Made by a program: the position numbers and the translations under genes. A stretch of 64,000 nucleotides of DNA from Takakia lepidozioides (taxonomy: Eukaryota > Streptophyta > Takakiopsida > Takakiales > Takakiaceae): contig CM060731.1 of NCBI GenBank assembly GCA_030704615.1, positions 35,278,001-35,342,000 on the forward strand, given 5' to 3'. This document shows positions 31,519-47,185 of the stretch, piece by piece. Under the pieces are notes generated by a model. That model was not told where the DNA came from, searched no databases, and saw nothing but the letters and a program-made list of their open reading frames with translations. Each line of letters opens with the position of its first letter. Positions within the stretch are counted from its first letter, which is position 1.

Positions 31519-32800
31519 GTCTCTTCTCCAAAATGGCCTCCAGCCACTCCCTTATGAACTTCTTCCAAAACTTTATTTACCTCATGGTGGTCCAAGCATC
31601 GTTTAAGAACTCCATCAGGTCCTAGCTTATACAATCTTCCTCCTATCACAGTGTATGGTAATGCCTTGATAGCTATTCTTTTCCTCTGCTCCTTCCTATA
31701 ACTGGGTGGGCACTGTCCATGAGTAAGGTAGTATCTGATTGGCCACTGCCAATCTAACCAATTATCTGCTCCCTGCACTTCCACTGCAAATAAACCTGCA
31801 TCAGGCAGTTGATCGTCTACTCCTGTGGCGGGCTCTCCTGTTGAAAGGCGTGACAAGTGATCTGCCACAAGATGCAAACGTCTAGGTTTGTAAACAACTT
31901 CGAATTCAAACTTATGCAGTATAATCAGCCATCCTGCTACCCTTCCACTTATCAAATGCTTGTTCATCAAATAAATTAGAGCTTGATGATCCACATAGAA
32001 CATAAACTTCCTTCCCAACAAATAATGCCTGAATTTCTTGACTGAATAAATCATTGCCAAAGCTTCGGTGGTGCTATAGTTCCTTTCAGCACTGTTCAAC
32101 AGTCTGCTAACATAATACACAGGTGAACCTATGTTTCCTGTGACATTTTGGGCTAACACAGCCCCCAATGCTTCTCCTGAGGCATCATAATGTACATGAA
32201 ACACCATATGCCAATGAGGGTTAATTAGCACAGGTGTAGTTGTTACTGACAATGTAAGTTCCTCAAAGGCCTGTTGACATTCAGCCGTCCATGCAAACAC
32301 TGCGTCTTTCTTCAAGAGTTTGCTCAATGGTGCTGCCTTCTATGCATAGCAACTGATTAACCTCATGTAATAACTAGTTTGTCCAAGGAAACTCCTTAGA
32401 TCTGTCTTTCTAAGATCTACAAGCAATCCTTTTTGACACACAATGTGTCCTAAAAGAACTCCTGAGGTTACACAAAAAGTACATTTTTCTGGATTCAGCG
32501 GAAGACCTCTCATCCTGCATCTGGCCAAATATAACTCCAACTTCGGCAAGTGCTCATTCTTAGAGCTATACATACTGAAATCATCTAAAAACACTTGCAT
32601 GAAATCATCCAAGTACTCATGGAAAGATTCACTTATCACTCTCATCACTCTCAAGAAAGTTGTTGGTGCACTACAAATCCAAAAAACATGACTTTGTGTG
32701 CATAAGCACCCCAGTCAACAATGAAAGCTGTCTTTCCTTGATCCTCTTCAGCTACTTGGGTTGATTCAAGCTGGATTGTTATGTGATCCCCATTGGTGTC

Positions 32801-33324
32801 ACTCGGTCACTTCCTCTTTATATTTCTATACTCGGTCAAATTCCATGACTCCATGCTTTTACTTGGACTAGCCAGTTGCCTTTTCCCCTTGCTGTTGCCC
32901 TCATAGTTTGAACTCCAGCCTCACACCCGGGCTCCACGAGTCCCATCCCACATCTTCATCAAAGGCTACAGATAAGTTCAAAGTGAAGTTGTGTCAAACA
33001 TCTGCTTCCAAGACGATCGATCAATTGAGGAGATTTCACTCATATCCTATTATTTGCCCAGGTTGGTTGTCTTTCCATCACCTCCACATAAACCATCCCC
33101 ATGATTCGCTATCTCGCAGTCTGCTTGAAGCTGCTGTTGACATCTTAAAAATGTCACATAGTAGGTTGTGTTTAGGGGTGTAACACTCTTCTTGAATTCG
33201 AATGTACCCTCAGTACCTGATCTTTGATGCACCCATCTTGGTCTCGTGGTTCAGCCATGACCTTAATTGTGGCCACTGGCAATCAAAGCTTCAGTATTGT
33301 GCAGTGGACATTGACCAACTGGCA
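32801..33324. other. Gap between gypsy pol and the CUSTOS-like gene
   Basis: The gypsy homology stops abruptly near 32795. No protease, gag, LTR or other gene is recognised up to the stop codon at 33325. Confidence 0.5.
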
Positions 33325-35474
33325 TTATTTCTTAGACAATGCTTTCCCCACCCGTTTCACTTTTGGTGGACAATTGTCCATTTTCATATCAGCAGCGATA
33401 GCTGGGAGCCACTCCTCTCCACGCTCCTCCTTCAAGCGAGCTACTCTATCTTCCTCGTTCTTGGCTGCCTGTTCATCTTCAGCGGCAGCTGCTTGGGCTG
33501 CTGCTAGGAGTTTTTCCCTTGCTCGCTCTGCCCCTGCTCTTACAGTTTCTCCTGTCACAGCTGCTGCCAGTAGCCCAGCCTGGTGCTGTGATGTCGAGCA
33601 GTAACACCGCAAGCCCTTAGTGCAAGTTTAAAACATCATCTTCCAATAATTTAGGTGTTGAGGGTGAGTCAAGATGCTGAAGTGCAATCAAGCACATATT
33701 GTGACAACTTTAAGTAAGGTCACAAAACCAACCTTCTATAGATTCCCCTCTTCCAGTAGACTGCTTTCCACTCGTCACAAAACTCTCAAGAACAGGCCAT
33801 CAAAGACGAACAAGGAGCAGGAGTACCTCAATGGAATCCTCATCACTGATGCCATTTTTCTTCACTACCCGCTTCCGTTTTGGAGTTTGCTCTACAAAAA
33901 GTAAATTGCCCCTGGTGAATCCATCATAGTCAAAGGAGGACATACAGACTCTTAAATCGCCATAATCAAAGGAACCAACAATTTTAGAGTTACAAGTACT
34001 AGCAGAAACCCCAGCTGCATTAATCAGGACTAATATGTGTCATGATCATTTTCAGAACTAGCTTGTTTAGATCAGATCCACAGAATTGACCACCTTGTAC
34101 AAATATCAAACTAGACAACAATGTCCAGATACAAAAAACATGTAACAACATCCAGCTTGTGATATGGAGGGATTCCCTTTGCCACCTCAGGAATGCATTC
34201 AGGAGCAGGGAAACAATCAGAGAAATAAAAGAAGTGCAAAACCTCCTCAATACTTACTGGCAGCCATGGACAGATAGCAAGGAAGCACAGGCATGCTGAA
34301 GACACACTGGGTTGGTTGACATCTGCGTATAGATGGATATGGCAGAGTTGTGTTGTGTTAGAAGACTATGCAGTGTTTCTACTGAGCAGGTGAGTTAAGT
34401 TATGGCCAACTACAGCTATATGATGCCTCCACGCAGTGCACATCTACCATACATGTACCAGCACCGATAGCAACATACCTGTACTTTTTATCAAAATGCC
34501 AGGGGGTGCCCTCTTGAAAAGACAAATTCCCATGTCACTCCCACCATCATCAACATGACTGCCATGGCATAGCACAGGCTCCCCCCTCGTTGCAGATCCA
34601 TCATCAAAGCTAGCACCTACAGTCTTGTCTAGATGCTTGTATAGAAGGTCTTGCAACTGCATAGCCATGAGGTGATTTTCATAAATAGAACGAAGTTGAC
34701 ATGGTAAAATCCACTTGTAACAAGTGGCCCCACATTGTTCCAAAGAGCATAGGGCAATTGAGTGACGTCTAAGACTACTTTCACATTCAACTCTTTCCAT
34801 CTCGTACATCTCACCCAAGCGTGATACTTTACTGGCAACGGCCATTAACACCTGCACTCAGTCATCCGGATAGCTACAACAAACAAAGTGGGGACAAGCA
34901 GGAGTCACCAAAAGCAAAGGACCTTATGTTTAATGCCACAATAAGATGTCTAAAGGACGCCCAGCGTCCACGTGCCAAGCGGGTATTTAGTTTGCATAGT
35001 AGAATAGCTTGCAGCTCGAACAAAAGTATTCTTGCAACAGCTTCATTTGCAGTACGCCAGTCACAAGCTCTCCACAAACTCTTTGGTGTGGTTGACCTCT
35101 AGGGCTACCCAAAGCAGTACTAACCACACCTGGACCAGATAATCTACTGGTAAACGTCTAACAGAATTGGACTAAACTCATCTCAAGCACAGAGACCACC
35201 TTGCCTGCAGCGATTAAAAACAAACCAATGAGGATTTAACCCCTACCCGAGTTTGGTACAACTTCAGCCCGCCAGATGTATCCTCACTGTCTTCTTTCTC
35301 TGCGTTCGGGCGTCTTCTCCCGGCAGAGTTAGAAAGTCTGCCATGGCGATTAGATATTTTGACAGACGCATTTTGAACTACAGCCACAGAGTCGATAACC
35401 ACACTGCGCAATGCAGCCTGACTGGCTGCCTCGTCCTCGTCTTCCGAAGAGCTGCAGCCACCATCCAAACCCAT
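33325..35474 (-). CDS. CUSTOS/C12orf43-like protein, 4 exons
   Basis: Exons on the minus strand: 35474-35247, 34656-34479, 33891-33827, 33585-33325. They have GT/AG borders and phases close to 243 residues; the last exon could begin at 33618. The product starts MGLDGGCSSSEDEDEAA, a Ser/acidic patch. It has KLYQTR joined to a helix LQDLLYKHLDKTV, then the key motif MGICLFKRAPPGI, a basic segment TPKRKRVVKKNG, and ends in a coiled coil with RVARLKEERGEEWLPAIA. This order (acidic start, helix, G-I-x-L-F-K-R-x-P-P-G, basic patch, coil with R-G-E-x-W-L-P) matches plant proteins related to animal CUSTOS, a nuclear-envelope or nuclear protein. Function in plants is not known to me. Family assignment is from memory of motifs. 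Confidence 0.7.
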
Positions 35475-35604
35475 ATCTCTCCACTGCGCCTTCTCTAATT
35501 AGGGTTCACCAGCAATCTCATTTGCCAAGTAATAGAAAAGGCCCGGGAGTTGAATGCACCCGTGCGGGTGTGCCTGCGTGGCCCGTCCCTCCCCATTCGC
35601 TTGT

Positions 35605-36041
35605 GGATGCAGGCTTGTGGATGTTTGTGCCGACATTGTTCACCTTGGGGCAAGATAGAGCAACATCAACAAATGAAACAAGTCTATGAGGTTCAGCATT
35701 TAGCACTTGGCACAATCACGGCGGTGCAGCCCCTTGGCCATTACAAGCCATATCTTAGTAGATTTAACCTCGCACTTGTGTACCCAAATTGTGCATTGCT
35801 TCAACAATGATGAAACTCCTCGTCTTAGAGAACCAATATATCAGGTTTCCGATCAAAATGGGCATCTACTTTCTTGAATAGCTCCTCTCGAGCTTCCCAT
35901 GATGAAACATCACACACCGAGCCTTCCACCTTCAAGCCTGCCTTCCTCCATGACATCAAGCAGTCACTGAGTGTTCTTCTGGGCTTCCACAGGTGACGGA
36001 GACTCTCTGCTAGCTCTTCCACAACGGCCTGGCTGCAAGCT
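35605..36041 (-). pseudogene. Truncated tropinone-reductase-like SDR copy
   Basis: This contains an exon-2-like segment (about 36041-35848) and the first about 40 bp of exon 3 (35643-35605). Exon 2 starts like its neighbours (VVEELA) but loses about eight bases after that codon run, shifting the frame through the region that encodes the cofactor-proximal strand. It returns at [18 protein letters not shown]. Exon 3 keeps [11 protein letters not shown] and then diverges. Exons 1, 4 and 5 are absent. The break lies about 130 bp from the CUSTOS-like start codon. Confidence 0.85.
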
Positions 36042-36693
36042 CTGAAATTGTATCAGAATGATATTCAGCGGACATCGTGCATCTGTACACTTTGAAGAGC
36101 TTTTGCAGTGGCTTGATTTGTAATGATGTCCATGGTAAAGTTTGAGGCTTCAATTCTTGTCCAAAAACTCTCCACTGATACTAAAAGTCTAAAAATTGAG
36201 ATAGATTGCTATGTATTTGGAGGATCAATTGTCAAATTTTTGCTTCATTCACACACCCATCAGGTAATATTTCCTTTCTAATTCATCTGAAAGTACTTGC
36301 ACAGTAACATTATTTGGGCATTATGATTGAGTGTGATGGCAACATTTAATTTTATTTGAACTTTAAACTTGCCATCCTTAGATGAAGTTCCGCCTTCTTC
36401 CCTGGGCAAAATGTGGAGTCTATCAATACCCCTGGGGACGCCCCCATTTTTACAAATGCAAATTTCATCCAGGGCTTGAGTTTGATGTCATAAGCAAAAC
36501 CGACTGAATCAACCTTTCAACTTACCTTTTTTATTCTGTGATATGAATGTATGCTTCTCCCCTGTGGTTTCTACTACAGGCTGTAACAGAAAGGTAGGTC
36601 CATTCTCATGTACCCATAGATTTGTTTTGAATACCTCCACCAGTTTCATTTATCTGAATCCAACTCGGATCACGGTAGCATGCATGCACCAAC

Positions 36694-40093
<3,400 letters not shown>

Positions 40094-41615
40094 CGCTCTC
40101 GCTCTGTCCCGTGCTCACAATCCGCTCACTCGCTCGCACTGTGATTAAGCCCAACCCTCCACAGTCCACACCAACGCTCCGCTGCTCACGTCCGAGTCTC
40201 CGACGCCCACATTTTATACTACTCTTTCCCGCGTGCCGGATCTGCGTGTCGGCGATTCACAGGCCATCCTCCACATGTGACCAGACCTGGAGGTGGCGCG
40301 CAGTGCTACACCGGTCAACGGTCGTATATGGGTTCTAACTTCTACTGTCCCGGTTCGGGGAAATTGTCTCGAGTCATTGGAATGTGGGCCAGGGCATTTT
40401 CAAACTTACCCCGCTCCGGGCGTGGCTAGTTTTGAAGGTCAGAAAAAGAGAGAAGAATGCAAGGAAAGGGGTGTAGCTTTGGATTACTTATGTGTAGGGT
40501 AAAGAGCTGGAGCAAAGATGTTAGCCTGTTTGGGTGCCCGTTAGCAACTCTCCACGCGGCGCGTGCGTTCCGCTGGTTATAAGTTATAACGCACCGGCTA
40601 GGTCACTGCCACGCAAAATACACTAAAAAACTTTGAAGCGTTTTTTTACGAGGCCATGGGTCAAGCGATAAGATGAGGCGGCGAGGACCACTGTTGAGCG
40701 GATATATACAGTTAGCAGGATATGAACAGCAGGATATCAAAGTATTTGGACCTGGGACCGGCATTTGTTTTAGGACCCGGGCTAGATGCATAGCCCGTGG
40801 ATGTGAAAATGTGAAAAAAATATTCTCTACCAGTGTAACACTCCCGGGTGGATATCCGGCCAATACCGGTCAACAAATCCGGCAGCAAATTAATAACCGG
40901 ATGCATACCTGGATCCGCTGTTTAATGATTGGCATGTTGGTACCGTAGTACCTTGGCAATTTCGCCACAAATTTTAGTATTTCAAAGATTGTTGAAAACT
41001 TTAGAAATTGATTTTGTGAAATAAAATAACTTTGTGGATGATAATAAAGCATCTTTAGGAATATTCTATATAATGAAATGAAATCCTCAAAATAAAATAA
41101 ATATTTGACAGATGAGTATTGAACTTGCCAAGGTACTTCGGTATGCCCGGAAGCGACCTATATTGAAAATAATTAAAGTCTGCCCAACACTAATGAGGAC
41201 CCAATTTCTCAAGGTTTCCAGGAGCTCCAAGGCAGCTCTCCTTAGAGATGTATGGTATCAACAAAAGCGTACTAGGAAACAAATGGACAATGGCACAACT
41301 CTATCTGAGTGATGTGAAATGCAGTGCAGTTTGTTGCAGAGTTAAGCAGCCTTTGATATGAACATATTCTACTTGAGCTTTATTTCTTGTCAAAGCAAGA
41401 CAGCGCATTGCCATTTGAGGCTTGTGTTATGGTATGAATCCATCTGTGCATGTGAATTTTATCTCTCGTCTTCTCTTCTGTGGCTTTTACTACAGGCCGT
41501 AAGAGAAAGTGAGGTCCATTCTCATGTACCCACAGATTTGTATTGAACACCTCCACCAGTTTTATTTATCTGAATCCAACATCAACTCGGATCACGGTAG
41601 CATGCATGCACCAAC
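40094..41615. other. Intergenic between SDR copies
   Basis: This spans the copy B promoter side and the copy C 3' flank. No gene is supported. CCGG-rich motifs at about 40830-40910 (for example CTCCCGGGTGGATATCCGGC) resemble the subterminal repeats of the hAT-like element at 30770-31518 but have no clear ends. Confidence 0.5.
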
Positions 41616-44600
41616 CTAGTTAGTTGGTGGGAAGCAGCCATTCACACTCAGGCCACCATCAATGACTATGGTTTGCCCGGTTATGTAAGAAGCAGAAGGC
41701 ATGCACAAGAATGCCACAACGCCTGCAACCTCGTGCGCCTCCCCAACTCTCCGTAAAGGTGTCCGACCCACAATCAAGGCAACGGAATTGGGATCACTCA
41801 TTACCTGCCCCACACATCCATTTGCATAGAATTTAGAGAAAATGAAAAAATGTTCAACATTGTGCTGTGACTGACTCTAAAGACGTACCCATTGCAATCT
41901 TCAATCTGCACAACACATGTCACCCCTAGAAACCACCATGTATATGGCACAAGTCAAGGACATACCCCTTGTACTAAGTCCGTGTTGATGATCCAGGGAG
42001 CCACACTATTAACACGGATTCCGTCCTTTGCCCACTCACATGCTAAATTCTTGGCAACCTGGTTCATGGCCCCTGCAAAAATGCACCCCATTACACTCTC
42101 TCATTCATTACTTGTCTGAGGCAGTTTGCAAAATTCCAACAAACAGTTTGTAGAAGGACCATTTTTGGTGTTGAGGTGGCCAAGCACACGATTGGCCCTG
42201 AAACTTTATGAGATATTGACATGCTCCATGACTCATGGGCCATCCAAGTGAGGAGGAACATGGCAGACAAAGTGGGAAAGAGGATGGGATGCTATGTGTC
42301 ATGTTACACAGGTGTTGTGGCCTTGAAGGCATTGGCCTCAGTTCAAAACCAATTCGAAGTTGGTAGCAGTCACCCATTTTAAACTGAGCCAGTCTCACCT
42401 CCAAAAAGTCCTTGTTGGCGAGGGTCAGCCTCATTCACATTTCAAAAACACAAGCGCTGAGTAAAGAGAAAGACAGAAGGAAACTTACTGAAACCAAGGA
42501 AAACCTAGAGGACCTAGGGACAGAGAACAGACAAACAAACAATGAAAAGGGCTTGATGTGACTTACCCTTACTTGGACCATATACTCCAGCAGCGCCAAG
42601 TGCAACAACTCCGGCCACCGAAGAGATAAATACAATGCTACCGTTCCCTGAGGCCTTTAAACATGGATGTGCCAGCTGGCTGCAATGATAGGCAGACTCG
42701 AAATTGGTGGATAATATATGAGAGAAATCTTCGGCAGTGTATCCTAATGCAGGCTTGTGGATGTTCGTGCCGACATTGTTCACCTTGGGACAAGATAGAG
42801 CAACATCAACAAGTGAAACAAGTCTACGAGGTTCAGCATTTAGCACTTGGCACAATCCTTATTTCAAAACAAAATAGTCACGGTGGTTCAGCCCCTTGGG
42901 CAATACAAGCCACATCTCAGTAGATTTAACCTTGCATTTGTGTACCCCAATTGTGCATGCTTTAACAAAGTCATGAAAATCACCACCTAAAAACTTAGGT
43001 CCGTGATATGTCAACAACGTATCTGATGAATTGGCAAGGCTATGGCATCAATTTAATGCCAAAGACATCATATGCTCTAATGTCTTCTTGGTAAGACTCA
43101 GGTTTTCCTTCTTCCCTCCCCACATTGCGGCTTACTTCACAGTATGCACCACAGGCTTTCCTTTTTCCCTGACTCTGTTGTCAAGTGGACATAACTGATG
43201 AAAGTGTCATACTTCTTTGGGACATGATTAACTGGTAGCTCAGCTAGTGATGTCCCAATGAATTGTGGAGCTTTATTCTAACAGGCCTCTTACACAAGAA
43301 AATGTGATGGTGTGGCAAATGAAGTTATCACCAAGAATACATTACTGCATGGACTAACCACCCAGGAGCAATGGTAGTTTAAAGGACTTGTGTAGGGTGA
43401 AATGCAATATAATTGATGTTAATTAACATACCAATATATCAAGTTTCCCCTCAAAATGGGCATGGACTGTCTTGAATAGCTCCTCTCGAGCTTCCCGTGA
43501 TGAAACATCACACACCGAGCCTTCCACCTTCAAGCCTGCCTTCCTCCATGACTTCAAGCGGTCATTTAGTGTTTCTTCTGATCTTCCACAGGTGTACACA
43601 GAGACTCCCAGACCTGCTAGCTCTTCCACAACGGCCTGGCTGCAAGGTCTCAAATCAATATTTTTTCAGGTTATTTACAGCTACATCACATCTGTACATC
43701 GTAAGGTGCTTTTGCAACCCTGGAGTACATCATTTTCCAGTGGCTTCATTTGTACAGATGTCCATGGTAAAGGTTGAGGCTTCAACTCTTGTCCAAAAAT
43801 CTCTCCATCATTTCTTTATCCATCAATACAGTGAAGACACCCCCAGGACTGGCCAACAGAGTCTGAGAAATATGTGCTCACTAACCATTCACTGAATCTA
43901 GCCTTCAGGAGGGGACCTAACCCCTCGTGGCACTGGTTGAAGATTGACACAGCACTCGTCCACAAACAAGGACAATTCGCCTTACATCACATATGCAGAC
44001 GATTTTCCAATGGTCAGCCTCTTAGGGAGCGAGGCCACTGCCCTTAAAATCCTCAAGATAGTGACAGAATTTACACAAAAAAGCTGCAAGTGCACACTGA
44101 AGAGATTCAACTGAATTGGGCCCTCTACCTTACAACAGATGATAATTCGTGGGAGGAAATGTAAGGCCTGACTTGATTGAATTCGGCAATCTCAGATTTA
44201 CCACCACACTCAGGTCTGCGAATTTCTCTCTCTCAAGTAGTTCTTCATTTGTTCTACCTCATCCCAAAGGACATTATAAGGTTTCTTGCTTAGAGTACCA
44301 TTTCAAATCATATCCTCCCCAACTTGTCCCTTCTCACATTGTTGCTGTCATCGCAAGCTCCGCCATCCGTGTGTAGTCAGAGCTACAAATATGATGTGCC
44401 AAATCTCACAAAATCAACGAAGGAGTACCTTAATGCAATTTCTCCCACCATACCAAATGAAATAATACTTCATAACATCCGCGGAAATCTCAGCGAGCTT
44501 GTGGGACAAGAGAAAGCACGAAACGAGAAAGAGTGAGGGGCCCTCCACAGTGGCCAACAGCTACTGGACGCATTCACAGATACCAGGCTGAGCTTGTCGC

Positions 44601-44989
44601 ACAAACGCCGGCTCAAATTGCTGGGGTGATCTCATCCACGATGTCGTCAAAAAGCTTCGGCCTAAATAGATAATGGGTTTAGAAATGAGTAGCATCCGAT
44701 CCGACAAATCTCTTCAGTGGCTGAAAGCACCAGAGAAAATTAAACCTCCGTCATACTGTTAAATCCTCAGGCGACCAAGGCCAGGGAAAAACTGTCCATC
44801 ACGTTTGGACCAGCCTTGAGCACGGATCCCACATACCCATGCGTAGCAAGATGGCACAAACTCAATACCAGAACCCACAAGGAAAGGCGAAAATAAGTAC
44901 CCGACACCCCGAGTACCGCCAGTCACGAGAGCGGTCTTGCCTTCAAGATTCCATCGCTCAGCCAACGAGGGCAAGCTGCTGCCCGCCAT
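41616..44989 (-). CDS. Tropinone-reductase-like short-chain dehydrogenase, copy C, 5 exons
   Basis: Exons: 44989-44901, 43639-43432, 42783-42567, 42072-41966, 41804-41616, giving 269 residues with the same phases as copy B. Motifs: TGGTRGVG (23-30), NNVG (101-104), FISSVAG with Ser153/154, Tyr167-Gly-Pro-Ser-Lys171, [30 protein letters not shown]. All catalytic residues of a classical SDR are present, so it should be active; the substrate cannot be read. It starts [15 protein letters not shown], with no targeting signal evident, so probably cytosolic. Introns and at least 300 bp inside intron 1 align with copy B, showing that whole gene units were duplicated. Confidence 0.93.
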
Positions 44990-46984
44990 CGCTCTCGCTC
45001 TGTCCCGTGCTCGCAGTGCGCTCACTCGATCGCACGAAGAAGCCCCACCTCCACTTCCCACACCGACGTCCGTCGGCGTTTCACACGCCCATCCACAAAC
45101 GTGTGACGGGTTAATCACAGGTGCTGTGTAATGAGATTGCTTTGTGGTGAGATGGTGTAGTATATTCTTGGGAGCAGCGTCCGGGAAATAATTTCAGTTG
45201 AACCAGCCAGTAGCCGCTCATTCCCAGCAGCAATCGGCTAAGTGGGTTGGGCAGTCGGTTGCTGCCCCTTAGTGGTAACTATACCCGGTCAATTTCCGAG
45301 ATAATTTCTTTACAACCGGTAATATTCCTAATGATTTATTTTGTGTTCAGCTATAAATCCGGCCCTTATAAATATCAACCGGTTGACAACACAAGTGTCA
45401 AATGCACAACAATAAGTAAATAATAATAATAATAAATAATCACAACCAGTTTTAAGCAATTCAAACAAGTGAAGAACATTGTATCCTTATAGAAGTTGGA
45501 CCTGTCAATGCCCTCAAACCACATGGAGGCCAAGAATTGAACCTGCGTGGACAGGTGAGCTGTGATAGCAGGCAGCGAGTGCAAGCAGGCGTGGGGCTGG
45601 GGCTGCGAGAGCAACGTCCAGACTTAGTAGGGTTTGCCCGCGGGCCCGCCCTCTTTGAGTTCAATATTTTTTCACCTAAACGCCCTTCCTTGGATGTAAC
45701 CCGGCCTGGCACGTTGGATTTCTGCCATGTGGTGGACCGACGGCCATTTCCATATTTTGTAATATAAGAAGGGCCGGAATCCGTCCAGGCCTTGCCAACT
45801 AAGGCAGATTTCCTGTCTGTAATGAAATGGAAAGGCAAATATCCTTCCTAAAAGTAGGGCACCCGGTTGATTTCCACTTCGGCCATTTTTTCCCTCCGAT
45901 CCATTTCCTGAGGTTTCATATTTCATTCGAAAATTCTGGAATTCAGTCGGCTAGCATGTAACTGGCTGCCGGTTCTCCCCGGACGTTGCTTGGGAGGTTG
46001 TATAATTCCCTAGCAAGGGAGTCTACATCAGTCGGACATTGTAGATGTAGTGAGAAGGTACTTGCAAAGAGTAAACGCTGAGCTTACTTCTACCAAAGTG
46101 GTACTCGTGAAGTGGGAAGTTACGAGTAATTACAATTAAAATCCCCAGTTTGGATACTTAAGTTTAGATCACAATTGTTTTGAGAAATAGGTTTGCAATC
46201 AGAAAATGTTAAGAAGTATGACATATATAAGAACATGGCTAATTGACCAGCTTCGGGAAGGCAGCACGTTCTCTTCTTCCTTCTGTGGAAAGGAGTACTA
46301 ATCGATTGTACACTGATGCTACTCTTTGTGAGCCGATTTTGGTTGACGCGACAATAGATTGTGCACACCTACCTAATATGTACATGGCAAGCTTTGCAAA
46401 GGAAACATGAGATTATATACACTTTTACCGTGTCAAAATGACAAGTTCGTTTTACATCTTGTCGGAGACAAGACGCACTTGCAAAATATGCGCAAAGCTG
46501 GAAACTTTAACAATTCTAAACCATCGGTTCACTTCAGAAGCTCAACACTCGTTCCACTGCTCTTCCCTTCTATCTTCGAAAGTGAAGACCTACATGATTG
46601 GATGATCAAAACCACACGCACATGGTTCCAAGCACAATTACACAAATCGTTTACCAGATGTCCATTTGAAGTGACACAAGCAAAGTGTTCGCACCAATTG
46701 CACTGACCTAATATGCCCGAATAAACGTTACATTCCACAAGATGAATCCACCAACACCAGAGTCGTAAGATTTTTAAAGACTAAAGAGTGTTTGGGAAAG
46801 AATGGATGACCTAAGTAACACTTCGTACGTATATACAAGTCCGGCAGACCAAATGGCATAGTCTTGCTGTATGCGCAGACGGAGCTCAGACACCGATGCA
46901 TGCAGCTTCATCTTTGACAGCCTGCAAGTTTCTGGCTCCAGTCAGTGAACTCTTGAACTCTTAGTCGCTCAGATGTCCATCAGA
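44990..46984. other. Intergenic, no gene recognised
   Basis: This is the copy C promoter side. CCGG-type motifs occur at 45285-45390. The stretch from about 45694 (TGTAACCCGGCC) with a TATA-like AATATAAGAAGG near 45762 could be part of a solo LTR, but its ends cannot be shown. No coding domain was seen. Confidence 0.45.
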
Positions 46985-47185
46985 TCAATATGACCGGAGC
47001 TGCGCACCGCATCTGGAGCACATGACTCGCCGGTTATACGTGCAGCAAACGGGGATGAAACAAAACCGATACATGTTACGTACTCGCACTTTGCTGGCGC
47101 TCCCTCCACATCTGCCGCACAGGCCCGCAGCAGGCACAGCGCTCTTCACCTTGCGCTTCTCGTCGCACAAAAAACAGAAAAACAT
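46985..47185 (-). CDS. Small zinc-ribbon protein (zinc_ribbon_15-like), 66 residues
   Basis: This single-exon frame starts MFFCFLCDEKRKVKSA and has two Cys-x2-Cys pairs, LCGRCGG and MCSRCGA. They are separated by a hydrophobic, basic stretch VRNMYRFCFIPVCC. That is the pattern of the small plant and fungal zinc-ribbon proteins with a CxxC ... FFVPV ... CxxC layout. Length is near the lower end for the family. Function is unknown. It stands alone on the minus strand, with the nearest genes on either side more than 1.8 kb away. A chance ORF is possible but the motif order argues against it. Confidence 0.55.
   Translation of the reverse strand: MFFCFLCDEKRKVKSAVPAAGLCGRCGGSASKVRVRNMYRFCFIPVCCTYNRRVMCSRCGAQLRSY

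Larger units (their letters stand above)
29488..32800 (-). pseudogene. Ty3/gypsy pol remnant (RT-RNaseH-integrase)
   Basis: Read on the minus strand, the reverse transcriptase starts at about 32795 (KTAFIVDWGAYAHKVM), with the catalytic FLDDF near 32580 and LNPEKCTFCVTSGVLLGHIV after it. RNase H spans 31990-32327 (HYDASGEALGAVLAQ, YSTTEALAMIYSVKKFRHYL). The integrase HHCC finger begins near 31570 (HHEVNKVLEEVHKG) and resumes at about 30769 after an insertion, with CKSCDECQRLG. The integrase core with D, D and E (GLDFVGPI, NDQGSHF, GNGQAEATNK) lies at 30183-30677, and a GPY/F-type C-terminus (SPWKGPYVIQKMYDN) at about 29830-30045. Protease and gag are missing upstream, frames are broken and LTRs were not found. 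FLDDFS with LGHIV suggests the Athila/Tat-like branch, which is inference. Confidence 0.88.

Noticed and set aside
45694-46110. Solo LTR
   Set aside because: TGTAAC start and a TATA-like box are suggestive, but no matching end, target duplication or partner LTR could be found by eye.
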